Assembly (NCBI GenBank): GCA_947564735.1
Contig: CANOEC010000001.1
Coordinates: forward strand, 1-64,000
DNA length: 64,000 nucleotides
From: an uncultured Lachnospiraceae bacterium
GTDB lineage: Bacteria; Bacillota; Clostridia; Lachnospirales; Lachnospiraceae
Reading direction: 5' to 3'
Shown: one piece after another, positions 46,010-54,781 of the stretch
Position numbering within the stretch: the first letter of the stretch is position 1
Layout: the number at the start of each line of letters is the position of its first letter
Notes under the pieces: model-generated
Databases searched by the model: none
What the model saw: only the letters and a program-made list of their open reading frames with translations
Told to the model about the DNA's origin: nothing
Made by a program: the position numbers and the translations under genes

Positions 46010-46239
46010 GACATTACCGTATTGCTGTCGGTGGTAATCTTTTCAAATACCTTTTCCACCAGCGAACGCAGCTGCGTCTTAAAGATAATGACCAATCCGA
46101 TTAAGACTACGATAATCAATATGATTTCCACCGTTCCCATGCCTTCCTCTTCCCGCCAGAACTCACGCAGACCTTTCAATCTGCCAACTTTCTTTTTTTC
46201 TCTGTTATCTGTTCTCTCATTTTTCACTTTGCGCATCAT
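46006..46239 (-). CDS. Flp-type pilin (Flp1)
   Basis: Major pilin candidate of 77 residues. A basic, Lys/Arg-rich leader is followed by the processing site EEEGMGTVEIILIIVVLIGLVIIF: Gly before the cut, Glu at +5 of the mature chain, then one helix. The short C-terminus (QLRSLVEKVFEKITTDSNTVMS) matches Flp1-family pilins. Unusual only for its long charged leader. Start ATG 46239 is behind AAAAGGTG. Confidence 0.85.
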   Translation of the reverse strand: MMRKVKNERTDNREKKKVGRLKGLREFWREEEGMGTVEIILIIVVLIGLVIIFKTQLRSLVEKVFEKITTDSNTVMS

Positions 46240-46391
46240 ATTCACCTTTTTGTCCTTTCCGTTTTGTTTTTTGCTTTTTTAATCAGTTTTCTTTCCATCC
46301 TCTTTGTTACCACCTTCGTCCGCTGTCTGCGGCTTCGGCTACCGTGTTTTCACGAAAAATCCTATACACCCTGCAGAATATACGCAGACGC

Positions 46392-47849
46392 CTATACCAT
46401 AAAAGAAAAATATGCCGGAATCATGATGATTACCATGACAATACATAGCATCATCATCATCGGAAGCAGCAGTTTCGTGCCCGCTTCCTCTCCTAATTTT
46501 TTTGCCATGTTTTTTCTCTCTGCAAAGGCGTTATCCGCCTCCTGCCGCAGTACACACAGCAAATCATTGCTTCCCTTCTTGATATTCTGCGACAATAATG
46601 TGCTCAGCTTCATGTATGCCTGCACCTGACAGCGTCTGCCAAAATGGTCATACGCCTCCTTTTCAGACCTGCCGCTTTGAAGTTCATAGCAGGTAATTAA
46701 TATCTCTTCATACACATATCTCCTCCTTTCTTTCTGCTGTTTCTTATAGTCTTCTCCCATCTTGACAAAGGCATTTCGTATCGTCATGCCCGCGCCCATA
46801 TAGAGCAGCAGCTTATTGACAATCTCTGGATAATCCAATAGCAGCTCCTTTCTTCTCTGTTCCAACTGCCTGTCAATTTCCCTGCCTCTTCCCCAGTACA
46901 TCATTCCCGCTGCCAGCAGAACCAGCAGCATCAGATATCCACTGCCATCCTCTATGATTTCCCGCCATACAATCGGTGAAGCCTCCATACTGTCCGGCAA
47001 TACCATCACTTCACTGCTTCCGGTACGCTCCGCTTCCCTATGCAGCAGTTCCTCTATTGTGTTACGAACCTGCTCCTTATGCGTATACACAACCGGATTC
47101 ACCTGCACATGAAGCTGATGCTCCCACACCCATTGTTCATACCGGAAATGCGCCGTCAGCGTCACTACCACACCTTCCTGCAAATCCGCATTATCTATGG
47201 TTCCATCCGTATTGACAAGCGTATACTGGCTGCTATCCCATGATATTTCAAAGGGGTATCCGTCCATCTTTGTCACGAGATCCAATTTGTATCTCACATC
47301 CTCCAGCCTGTCATTCTGTCCGCAGATTACTTCCGGAAGATACGCCGACGCTTCTTCATATAATGACTCCGCCTCCTCCTTCGTGTACTTGCGTTCCTCC
47401 ACGATATACTGAAATACTTCTTCCTCCTCTCCTTCTATTTGTGCCGCCAGCCCGACCGGTATCGCTCCGTCTCCATGTGAATTTCTCCGGATATATCTGC
47501 CTTCCGTTAAAAGCGAACCGGCATGTGCACTGCACCACGTCCCAAGACATACCAGCAATCCGGCAAATATCACGGCAAGCACTGCCGTATACTGTGACAG
47601 ATAATATTCTTTCACTTGCATATCTGCGGCGGCTGAAGGCTGCAGGGTTTTTAATTTTCCCGCTAACTGCCGTTCCTGTGTCTTCTTTTTCCAATTTCGT
47701 CCTCCGGCAGACTTCTGATGCAGGATACCGTACCGCCTGCGCAGGATATAGGCTGCCGCCTTACGAAATGGATTTTTCCCCTCCTCCTTTCTTGACAGGA
47801 TAAAAAGAACCAGATAGATTCCAAGCGCCGCTATGTATCCGTAGATCAT
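46392..47849 (-). CDS. tadC: TadC-like inner-membrane platform protein
   Basis: Protein of 485 residues with a T2SSF (GspF-like) domain at the C-terminus (MGAGMTIRNAFVKMGEDYKKQQ, then LITCYELQSGRSEKEAYDHFGRR and KKGSNDLLCVLRQE) between helices. Unlike standard TadC (about 300 residues) it has a long extracytoplasmic insertion, about 110-270, which is seen in clostridial homologues. It forms the membrane platform with TadB and couples to the TadA ATPase. Confidence 0.85.
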   Translation of the reverse strand: MIYGYIAALGIYLVLFILSRKEEGKNPFRKAAAYILRRRYGILHQKSAGGRNWKKKTQERQLAGKLKTLQPSAAADMQVKEYYLSQYTAVLAVIFAGLLVCLGTWCSAHAGSLLTEGRYIRRNSHGDGAIPVGLAAQIEGEEEEVFQYIVEERKYTKEEAESLYEEASAYLPEVICGQNDRLEDVRYKLDLVTKMDGYPFEISWDSSQYTLVNTDGTIDNADLQEGVVVTLTAHFRYEQWVWEHQLHVQVNPVVYTHKEQVRNTIEELLHREAERTGSSEVMVLPDSMEASPIVWREIIEDGSGYLMLLVLLAAGMMYWGRGREIDRQLEQRRKELLLDYPEIVNKLLLYMGAGMTIRNAFVKMGEDYKKQQKERRRYVYEEILITCYELQSGRSEKEAYDHFGRRCQVQAYMKLSTLLSQNIKKGSNDLLCVLRQEADNAFAERKNMAKKLGEEAGTKLLLPMMMMLCIVMVIIMIPAYFSFMV

Positions 47850-47911
47850 TTACCTTACATTCCTCCTCTCTCCTCTTCAATTTCAACACATGAATCTCCA
47901 CAGCTTCATCT

Positions 47912-48670
47912 TCACACTTCAATCTCCACAATCCGTTTTGACATCAGATACGCCGCCGCATAGAATCCGAGACAGACTGTCATGATAATGACGCCGGCAA
48001 TATTGTGATACAGCACGTCAAAAAAACCTTTGGATGTACTGCTCACATAAAAGATAATCAGAAACGGCACCATGTTCATAATCCTCTGCTCCATTTTTTT
48101 TGCGCTTATCATCAACTGTATTTCCTTATCCGTCTCTGTTTTCTGCTCTATCACTGCCGCCGTCTTTTGCAGAATTTCCGTCATGTTTCCCCCGCTTCTT
48201 TTGGCGATAAAGAAAACGTCTGCAAACTGCACAATATCCGGCAGACCGCTCCGTATACCGAGACTGTAGATAAGCTTCTCCAATACCACATTGTTATCCA
48301 GACCTGCAATGATATAGCGTATTTCCTTACATATGATTCCCTCCGCCCCATAAAGCATCTCCATGTCCTTATAGGATTCCCGAATCGCATTTTCAATGGA
48401 ATATCCGGCTTTCTGGTTCGCCGCCACCGCAAGAATCATATCCTTGAACTGTATGCCCAGCTCCTGCCTTTTTCTCTTTGCAAGGTCTTTCCTCTTTTCC
48501 TTTATAAAAAGAAACAACAACGGTATCAGACACAGACATGCAATCCACGACCGGTAAAAGAAATACCCGATTAGAAGAATCAGTAACAGCCCCTCCAAAC
48601 AATACAGGATTTTCCCTTTTGCCCGAAAATGATACTGGCTATAGTCCGGCTGACCGCAATTTTTCGACAT
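47912..48670 (-). CDS. tadB: TadB-like inner-membrane platform protein
   Basis: Protein of 252 residues with two helices near the N-terminus, a cytosolic T2SSF domain (AVAANQKAGYSIENAIRESYKDM, GIRSGLPDIVQFADVFFIAKRSGGNM) and two C-terminal helices. Start 48670 follows GGAGGGGGAG and lies within the last 32 bp of the TadA gene, so translation is coupled. Confidence 0.88.
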   Translation of the reverse strand: MSKNCGQPDYSQYHFRAKGKILYCLEGLLLILLIGYFFYRSWIACLCLIPLLFLFIKEKRKDLAKRKRQELGIQFKDMILAVAANQKAGYSIENAIRESYKDMEMLYGAEGIICKEIRYIIAGLDNNVVLEKLIYSLGIRSGLPDIVQFADVFFIAKRSGGNMTEILQKTAAVIEQKTETDKEIQLMISAKKMEQRIMNMVPFLIIFYVSSTSKGFFDVLYHNIAGVIIMTVCLGFYAAAYLMSKRIVEIEV

Positions 48671-49856
48671 AGGTAAGCTCCCCCTCCTTCCGTAATGTTC
48701 CGACGACTTTACCCTGCATTTCTTTCTCCGTCTCCACAAACCTGTACAACGGTTTTAACTGAATATCCCCCTCTTCATACCCTAAGATTTCCACAATTTC
48801 AAGGACCTTTCTGGAACCGTCCCGCAACCGTCCTAAATGGATAATAATGTCAATTCCTGAAGCAATCTGCTGCTTAATTGCCGGAAGCGGGATTTCCATT
48901 CCCATTAATATCATATTTTCCAGACGGTTTAACATATCCTTGGAGCTGTTGGCATGTCCGGTTGACATCGAACCGTCGTGCCCGGTATTTAAGCACTGCA
49001 TCATGTCAAAGGCTTCTCCGCCTCTGACCTCACCGACAATGATACGATCCGGTCTCATGCGCAGCGACGTCTTAATCAAATCCCTAATGGTAATCTCCCG
49101 ACATTCCTCCACATTGGCATTTCGCGTTTCCATGCGCACTAAATTGGGAATCCCAAGAATCTGTAACTCCGCGCTGTCCTCTATCGTGATAATGCGCTCC
49201 TCTTTCGGAATGTAATAAGATAACGCATTTAAAAACGTGGTCTTCCCGGAGCCTGTCCCTCCGCTGATAAAGATATTATATTTTGCCCGCACCAGCCGGC
49301 TTAGCCATTCGCATACCTGTTCCGTAACTGAACCGTAGGATATCAAATCATCCATCATAATCGGCTTGTCCGGAAACCGGCGGATTGTTACAATCGGACC
49401 GTTTAACGCAACCGGATTCAGCACCACATTGACACGCGCACCGTTCCTTAATCTCGCGTCAACAATGGGGGACGCTTCGTTGACCACTCTGTTGCAGTCC
49501 GCCACTATCTGTTGAATCACGTTATGCAGCTTTTCCGTGCTTTCAAAGGATAGTGGGCTTCGACACAGTTTCCCGTCCTTCTCAATAAAAATAGTGTCCG
49601 GTCCGTTGATCATAATTTCTGTGATATGTGTATCATCAACCAGCTCCTGCAACACATCCAGCTTGCGGACCGCATAAAACAGTTCCTTGCGCAGCTGTCT
49701 GCGCTCCCTAATTGTCAACGGCAGTTCCTTGCTTTCTTTAATCAGCATCTCGTCGATTAAATCCTGTATTTCCTCATCCGTACTCTCTGTAGAATAATCA
49801 ATGCTTTCCGCCAGCTTCTCTTTCAGCCGTCTCGTATACTCCTCTCTACTCTCCAT
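48639..49856 (-). CDS. tadA: TadA/CpaF pilus assembly ATPase
   Basis: Secretion ATPase of 405 residues of the PilT/GspE superfamily, TadA branch. Walker A GGTGSGKTTFLNAL, Asp box ITIEDSAELQ, Walker B-region RPDRIIVGEVRGGEAFDMM and His box STGHANS are all intact. The N-terminal about 100 residues form the usual helical domain. It powers Flp pilus assembly. It overlaps the CpaE-like gene by 11 bp upstream and tadB downstream. Confidence 0.96.
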   Translation of the reverse strand: MESREEYTRRLKEKLAESIDYSTESTDEEIQDLIDEMLIKESKELPLTIRERRQLRKELFYAVRKLDVLQELVDDTHITEIMINGPDTIFIEKDGKLCRSPLSFESTEKLHNVIQQIVADCNRVVNEASPIVDARLRNGARVNVVLNPVALNGPIVTIRRFPDKPIMMDDLISYGSVTEQVCEWLSRLVRAKYNIFISGGTGSGKTTFLNALSYYIPKEERIITIEDSAELQILGIPNLVRMETRNANVEECREITIRDLIKTSLRMRPDRIIVGEVRGGEAFDMMQCLNTGHDGSMSTGHANSSKDMLNRLENMILMGMEIPLPAIKQQIASGIDIIIHLGRLRDGSRKVLEIVEILGYEEGDIQLKPLYRFVETEKEMQGKVVGTLRKEGELTYVEKLRSAGL

Positions 49857-50952
49857 ACAAATCCTTTCTCACAATCGCCCTGACATATCCCGCCATTTCT
49901 CCGTGGGTCATTAAATCCATATCCGCCGGCAGTTCTTTAAATACCGGGAACTTGCACTTCACGGTCTTATCCGCAATTTCTTCCAGCTCATAAAATTTCA
50001 GAATCTGTTCGTATTGATTCATTTTGGCTGCGGCAAAGCGGTCGTCCTTGGTAATGGTATATATTTTGTTACAGTTTTGCAGAAGGTCAAACAACCCTTC
50101 CATACTGTCATCCAAATCAAGAATGATGTATTCGTAATGACCGACTGCAGCAATATTCCGGCATAATTCCAGCCACTGTGTTCCCGTAATCTCTTCCTTC
50201 TTTGCACGATACCGCGTCGGCGGTACATAATCCAGCCCGTTCATATTCTGTATGACAGAGGGCAGCCGCAAAAATAATTTATCCTTGGCACACCGGAAGT
50301 AATACATTAAGTCCGTCATATCCATAGAAAACTCTTTCTGAAGCATCTGACTGAATCCCGAATAGTTCTCAAAATTGAAATAGAGCGTCTTATGCTCTTT
50401 CGCCAATATCTGTCCCATCGTAAGTGCAAAAGATGTCTGCAGGCATCTCTTGATCGGTGAATATATCCCAATCAGCTTTGCGCCCGTATCCTGCACGTTC
50501 ACTTCCTGCCGCCAATCGGATATATCCGCGATTGCCTCATACAACCATGCTATAATCTTCTCCGGGCTCTGAAACTTGCTGACATAACCCGAATCCGCAC
50601 GCACGTCTTTTTTCTGCCTGTCCATAGCATTCTGCCTATCTGCGTCTTCTTTCTGCCGACTCACAACATTCTGCCCAACTGCACCTTCTCTCTGCCTGAC
50701 TGCGCCTTCCTCCTGCAAAACAAACATCTTCACAACCTGTTGTCTGATAGATTCCTCCTGCAGCATTTTTAACGCGTTCTCAGCGATAAGCAAAATTTCC
50801 ACTTTCTCCTCCTGCACAAATTTCTGTAACTCCTCTACTCTTGTAAACAAATGTAATGCATACGGTAATCTGATTTTTTCCAGCATATACTCCGACAACC
50901 TAAGTGCATATGCCTCTTCCGTATCACAAATTGCAAAAATTTTCTGTCTCAA
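49846..50952 (-). CDS. CpaE-like protein with degenerate P-loop
   Basis: Protein of 368 residues: an N-terminal receiver-like domain (1-85), a Gln/Arg/Glu-rich repeat linker (about 85-122, in which units like RQKEDADRQN recur), and a MinD/ParA-like domain (about 150-365). The expected Walker A (KGGVGKT) is replaced by YSPIKRCLQTSFAL, so ATP hydrolysis is doubtful, although the Walker-B-like YIILDLDD remains. CpaE proteins place the tad machine at a site in the cell. The ATG overlaps the peptidase stop (4 bp). Confidence 0.8.
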   Translation of the reverse strand: MRQKIFAICDTEEAYALRLSEYMLEKIRLPYALHLFTRVEELQKFVQEEKVEILLIAENALKMLQEESIRQQVVKMFVLQEEGAVRQREGAVGQNVVSRQKEDADRQNAMDRQKKDVRADSGYVSKFQSPEKIIAWLYEAIADISDWRQEVNVQDTGAKLIGIYSPIKRCLQTSFALTMGQILAKEHKTLYFNFENYSGFSQMLQKEFSMDMTDLMYYFRCAKDKLFLRLPSVIQNMNGLDYVPPTRYRAKKEEITGTQWLELCRNIAAVGHYEYIILDLDDSMEGLFDLLQNCNKIYTITKDDRFAAAKMNQYEQILKFYELEEIADKTVKCKFPVFKELPADMDLMTHGEMAGYVRAIVRKDLYGE

Positions 50953-51476
50953 ATGATTCCTCCTATCCGCAGCGCCGCACTCAACAAAACCGGCACTGTA
51001 AAATGTATCTTATTGCTACGATATAACCGATAATCCTCTATCATATGTTCTCCGTATATCTTCCACTGCCGTGTACAGAATATTTCCGTGACATAAGAGA
51101 AAAAATAGCCTATTCTTTCCCTGCCGTTATGTTCTGTCAATATTTTCATGACTGAAAATACCGCACCGATTACAAATGCCACGACGAAAATTGCCATAAA
51201 ATCTTCTATCTTCACAAAGCTTCCAATCATAACAAATACTTTGATATCTCCGGCGCCCAAGGCGCCAATTTTAAACAGGGGATACATCAGTACAAATGCA
51301 AGAAGCATAGACGCGGCAGACTGTAATAGTTCCGAGCGAACCAATAAGTTCCCGGACATTCCGATGATAGTGCCAATGACAATCAATCCGTTCGGAATAC
51401 GGTCTGTCCTCAGATCTGTAAGCGCCGCCAGACACAGCAGCAGAAGCAACAGAAATTGATAATAAAATAACCCTAT
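50949..51476 (-). CDS. A24 prepilin peptidase, head of tad operon
   Basis: Membrane aspartyl peptidase of about 166-175 residues with catalytic Asp in AALTDLRTDRIPN and in GALGAGDIKV. The frame has no ATG or GTG start. A perfect GGAGGTGG ribosome site (51488-51481) lies 4-7 nt before an ATA codon at 51476-51474, which would give a full first helix; the first standard start is TTG at 51449, 27 nt later, without a ribosome site and with a shortened first helix. I list the ATA start as more likely. It heads the tad operon. Confidence 0.8.
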   Translation of the reverse strand: MGLFYYQFLLLLLLCLAALTDLRTDRIPNGLIVIGTIIGMSGNLLVRSELLQSAASMLLAFVLMYPLFKIGALGAGDIKVFVMIGSFVKIEDFMAIFVVAFVIGAVFSVMKILTEHNGRERIGYFFSYVTEIFCTRQWKIYGEHMIEDYRLYRSNKIHFTVPVLLSAALRIGGII

Positions 51477-51748
51477 AAAACCACCTCCATATAAATTAAT
51501 TAATTTGATTCAATGAAATACAAGGGATGATTCTCCCGATGCCGTAACGGCAATAGAGTGGAGCATGATATCCGGATGTACTTGCTCCGTATAGAATTCT
51601 TGAATTGTATTTCAACCTGCGTCCCCCACAGGGAACGCATCCAGCTTTCCTTCGTTTCTTTCGTATCGGCTGGTGTGAATTGAATTATAAACATATTCCT
51701 ATCTCTTGTCCAGACCTATTTTGCAAAAAAATACTTTTTGTGAAAAAC

Positions 51749-52021
51749 CTACAATATTTTGAAAAAATGTATCCCATAAAGTACTGCAATCCCCGGAAAT
51801 CCAAGGATTCCAGATGTCAAAATCGTAAGCGGATTAATCCCTACCGCGATGGAAATCTGGCGTGCCGCCAAGAAATAATTCAGACAATAAATGCCTATCG
51901 TACCCATTACTGCCCGCAAAATAAAATTGACCAGCCACTCCACTTTTCTCCCCAGCGCACCGATAATCAGCACAATGACACACACTCCCAAAATTGCCAG
52001 TACTCCGTTTGCATTTACCAT
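51749..52021 (-). CDS. bofA: Pro-sigmaK processing inhibitor BofA
   Basis: Membrane protein of 90 residues with two or three helices and the BofA-family motif FILRAVMGTIGIYCLNYFLA, then VGINPLTILTSGILGFPGIAVLYGI. In Bacillus, BofA holds SpoIVFB inactive until pro-sigmaK is cut in the mother cell. Many clostridia keep the gene without SpoIVFB, so its job may differ. Strong AGGAGAGG ribosome site. It is divergent from the DUF2508 gene. Confidence 0.92.
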   Translation of the reverse strand: MVNANGVLAILGVCVIVLIIGALGRKVEWLVNFILRAVMGTIGIYCLNYFLAARQISIAVGINPLTILTSGILGFPGIAVLYGIHFFKIL

Positions 52022-52144
52022 TTTTTTCCTCTCCTGCGGTCTTGTCTGCTAATAACATATGTCCTGTATGTTGAAAATATTCTATGAATATTTATCCAAA
52101 TTTTACCTATACTTTAACTAAGAGCAAGAAAGGCAGGACATACC

Positions 52145-52408
52145 ATGAAAATATTTTTCCGTCAGAATGCAAGCAACCCAACACAGGCAGAGATTATCGT
52201 AGATTGTCACAAAATGACGATTCGCGAGGAGCTCGCCCAGACCAGATATGCCTTGGAAATTGCATATTCAAATTTTGATAATGTGACTGATCCGGATTTG
52301 ATTGACTGTTACATTTATGAGGTGAATGCTGTCCTCAAGCGTTACCGTTATCTATTAGAACAGGCAGCAAAAATGAATCTGCTGCCCGAAGAAAAACCTA
52401 CCGTATGA
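52145..52408 (+). CDS. DUF2508 (YaaL) family protein
   Basis: Soluble helical protein of 87 residues with the YaaL-type pattern (IREELAQTRYALEIAYSNFDNVTDPDLIDCYIYEVNAVLKRYRYLL). In Bacillus, yaaL lies with recR and bofA; here it is directly divergent from bofA, which supports the call. Function unknown. AGGA lies six bases before the ATG. Confidence 0.9.
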   Translation: MKIFFRQNASNPTQAEIIVDCHKMTIREELAQTRYALEIAYSNFDNVTDPDLIDCYIYEVNAVLKRYRYLLEQAAKMNLLPEEKPTV

Positions 52409-52578
52409 ATGTGGACGGTGACTCCGTCCTTCCTCTCATATACTTTTGTAAAATAAACTTTTTCATTGAGTTCTACACATACTCCAAACGGGTCATTCAC
52501 GTCTATTACACTTGGTTCTTTCGTGCCCTCTTCTGAAATGTCTGTGGAAAAATAACAAGACTTCCCCTCTGTCGCCAT
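52348..52578 (-). CDS. Possible small hypothetical protein
   Basis: Frame of 76 residues on the minus strand. The first about 57 residues have ordinary codon use and a beta-rich, soluble look; the last about 20 residues overlap the 3' end of the DUF2508 gene antisense. There is no clear ribosome site before the ATG. It occupies sequence that is otherwise empty, so it may be real, but I cannot tie it to a family. Confidence 0.35.
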   Translation of the reverse strand: MATEGKSCYFSTDISEEGTKEPSVIDVNDPFGVCVELNEKVYFTKVYERKDGVTVHIHTVGFSSGSRFIFAACSNR

Positions 52579-52645
52579 TTTATATCAAAAGTATAGATTT
52601 TCCCACAATACCTAAGACTATATAATCTCACCCATTTTTTAATTA

Positions 52646-52674
52646 TTGACAAATGTTTTATACCTCCGTATAAT
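52646..52674 (+). promoter_or_regulatory. Promoter of blaI-like gene
   Basis: Consensus TTGACA (52646-52651), exact 17-nt spacer, TATAAT (52669-52674). Confidence 0.9.
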
Positions 52675-52677
52675 CAA

Positions 52678-52693
52678 TTATACAATTGTATAA
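52678..52693 (+). promoter_or_regulatory. BlaI/MecI-type operator
   Basis: Perfect palindrome TTATACAATTGTATAA directly after the -10 box, containing TACA-AT-TGTA, the half-sites of BlaI/MecI operators. It should be bound by the repressor encoded 17 nt downstream. Confidence 0.8.
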
Positions 52694-52709
52694 TAGGAGG
52701 CACTGATAA

Positions 52710-53075
52710 ATGAAAAAGATTATGAAAAAATTAGGGGAAGCTGAATTGGAAATCATGCTGGTGATTTGGAAAGCAGACATCCCTGTTACTTCCAGTTTTA
52801 TCTTAAAAGAATTACAGGAACGGAGAAAGTGGCAGCTTTCCACTCTTATGACTTCATTATCACGTTTAGTTAACAAAGGATTTATCAGTTGTGACCGTGC
52901 CACTGGAAACAATTTGTATTCATCAATCATTTCAGAGAATGATTTTAAGGCAAAGGAAAGCAAAAATTTTTTGGAGAAACTATATAATAATTCCATACAG
53001 AATATGGTTGCTACCCTTTATAGCAATAACTATCCATATAAGATACTTCCATTTTATTGCATACCTTTTATTTAG
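52710..53075 (+). CDS. BlaI/MecI repressor with replaced C-terminus
   Basis: Winged-helix repressor of 121 residues. The DNA-binding domain is intact (LGEAELEIMLVIWKADIPVT, QLSTLMTSLSRLVNKGFI, RATGNNLYSS), with the dimer helix to about residue 107 (NMVATLYSNN). The final 14 residues, PYKILPFYCIPFI and preceding Tyr, are not BlaI-like: they are read from the first arm of an 83-bp inverted repeat that replaced the normal end, about 20 residues. DNA binding may remain but dimer stability is probably hurt. Confidence 0.8.
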   Translation: MKKIMKKLGEAELEIMLVIWKADIPVTSSFILKELQERRKWQLSTLMTSLSRLVNKGFISCDRATGNNLYSSIISENDFKAKESKNFLEKLYNNSIQNMVATLYSNNYPYKILPFYCIPFI

Positions 53076-53243
53076 GAATGGTGCGAAAATGAGCAGAAAA
53101 ATGATAACGTATTTATTTTTAAATGTAGTTGCTATTTCCATATCAACAAGCCTTATTATAATTTTTCTGCTCATTTTCGCACCATTCCTAAATAAAAGGT
53201 ATGCAATAAAATGGAAGTATCTTATATGGATAGTTATTGCTAT
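53020..53243. repeat. Perfect 83-bp inverted repeat, 58-bp spacer
   Basis: Arm 1 (53020-53102) is the exact reverse complement of arm 2 (53161-53243), checked base by base; after one mismatch four further bases pair. Arm 2 is the genuine BlaR1 coding sequence (LNKRYAIKWKYLIW); arm 1 occupies the place where the BlaI C-terminus should be and stops two bases into the likely BlaR1 start codon at 53101. Confidence 0.95.
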
Positions 53244-54590
53244 GCGCTTGATTATACCGTTTAATATGGACATTCCGTTTCCACAGATAATAATTGATAT
53301 TCCGGCAGAGATTACGATTCCCATTAACACATATAATGAAAATGACACTTCAACAGTGTCATCGATAGAACAAGAACCAATAGAGATCCATCATGAAAAT
53401 ACTATGAAAGCGCCGTCTCAAACAGCGTTAAAACCTTCAAAATTTACTTTGCTGGACATTATCGCCTGTCTATGGCTAACGGGCTGCCTGCTATTCCTGT
53501 AGTTTTGCCGACATGTGATTACAGTGAGGAAGAACTATTCTTTGTTTTGAAACATGAATTGATACACATAAAACGACATGATATTTATTTTAAGTTGCTT
53601 TTTGTGATTGCAAATGCTTTACATTGGTTTAATCCTTTCGTTTACATTATGCAAAGAGAAGCAGTCGTTGACATGGAATTATCCTGTGACGAAAAAGTAA
53701 TCCAGCAAACCGCTTATGCTGTCCGAAAAGCATATACAGAAACCTTGCTTTCTACTTTTAGCAAACAGCATAAGAAAGGAACTTTTTTAACAACACAATT
53801 TTACGGAGATAAAAAAATTATGAAAAAAAGGTTCAAAAATATATTAACCAAGTCACCAAAGAAAAACGGCTTATTGATTTGTATATGTGCTATTTGTATT
53901 ACCTTGATTTCGGGAATGCTAATCGGGTGTTCTGCACTAAAAAATGATTCATCAAAAGAATCAGGGCAGATAGATAATGATTCTTCAGAAGAACCGATGC
54001 AGACGGACTTAGACCCTATAAATCCCGGTTTAGAAGATAATAATTATAAATCCATACTTTTGGGTAAGAGCAATTTTATATGTGCTGATTTGGCAAATAA
54101 AAGCCTAAATATCAGTGAAATAGGGCAGGCTGTTACAGATGATGATAGCGTTGCAGTAAGTGCTACAAAATTTGCAATGATAGATATTGATGGTGACGGA
54201 GAAGATGAAACCATTCTTTGGCTCCAAATAAATGGTATTTCTAATTATGGTTTTGAGATACTGCATTATCAGAATGGGGAAATACTTGGATATACATTGC
54301 AGTATAGGGCATTTATGAATCTAAAAACAGATGGTACCTTTCTGTTTTCGAGTGGTGCTGCTGATTCCGGAATAGGAAAAATAAATTTTTCCGAGACTGG
54401 ATATCACATAAACAGTCAGGCTTATAGTCAATCCGGATTTGACTCAAACAATGAATTGATTGTACAGTATTTTGTAAACAATGAATCTTGTTCAGAAGAT
54501 GAATTTAATGATGTTATAAATGGTCAAGAGCAAAAAGCGGATGTGGAGTGGTATGACTTGTCCGAAAACAACATAAATGCAGTTTTATAA
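53101..54590 (+). pseudogene. BlaR1-like M56 sensor peptidase, disrupted
   Basis: The first part, 53101-53502, encodes the N-terminal BlaR1 membrane region (ITYLFLNVVAISISTS, AIKWKYLIWIVIAMRLIIPF, then a helix ending LTGCLLFL and a stop). The M56 zinc-peptidase part continues in another frame from about 53472: YSEEELFFVLKHELIHIKRHD with the HELIH zinc site, then a helix and lipobox-like IGCSAL, and a C-terminal sensor-like domain. About 50-70 residues between helix 3 and the peptidase are missing at the junction near 53500, so it is an internal deletion with frame loss. No whole sensor can be made. Confidence 0.82.
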
Positions 54591-54656
54591 TAGTTAATTT
54601 TATACGCAACGAGGGTACTTGTCGGGAAAATAGTCTTGCCTGTATCCAATGACACG

Positions 54657-54709
54657 GAAGAAAAAGGCTGCGGAAGCCAGACAGACACCACATTCCCCTT
54701 TCCGCATCC
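54657..54709 (-). terminator. Terminator of flagellin-fliS operon
   Basis: 10-bp stem with one mismatch (54709-54700 with 54675-54666), long loop, followed by TTTTT on the minus strand, 73 nt past the fliS stop. Confidence 0.65.
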
Positions 54710-54781
54710 ACTTTCTTCCGCCCTGTTTCTAATGTTGCTCATCTTCTGACACCAGCAAAACGTTCTTGCGCAATCTACTTT

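Noticed and set aside
51500-51694. 64-residue minus-strand frame between bofA and tad operon
   Set aside because: Weak ribosome site, no recognisable pattern, and a palindrome inside; I cannot support it as a gene.
52980-53348. 122-residue minus-strand frame in the BlaR1 region
   Set aside because: It exists only because of the inverted repeat, which mirrors true BlaR1 codons onto the other strand.
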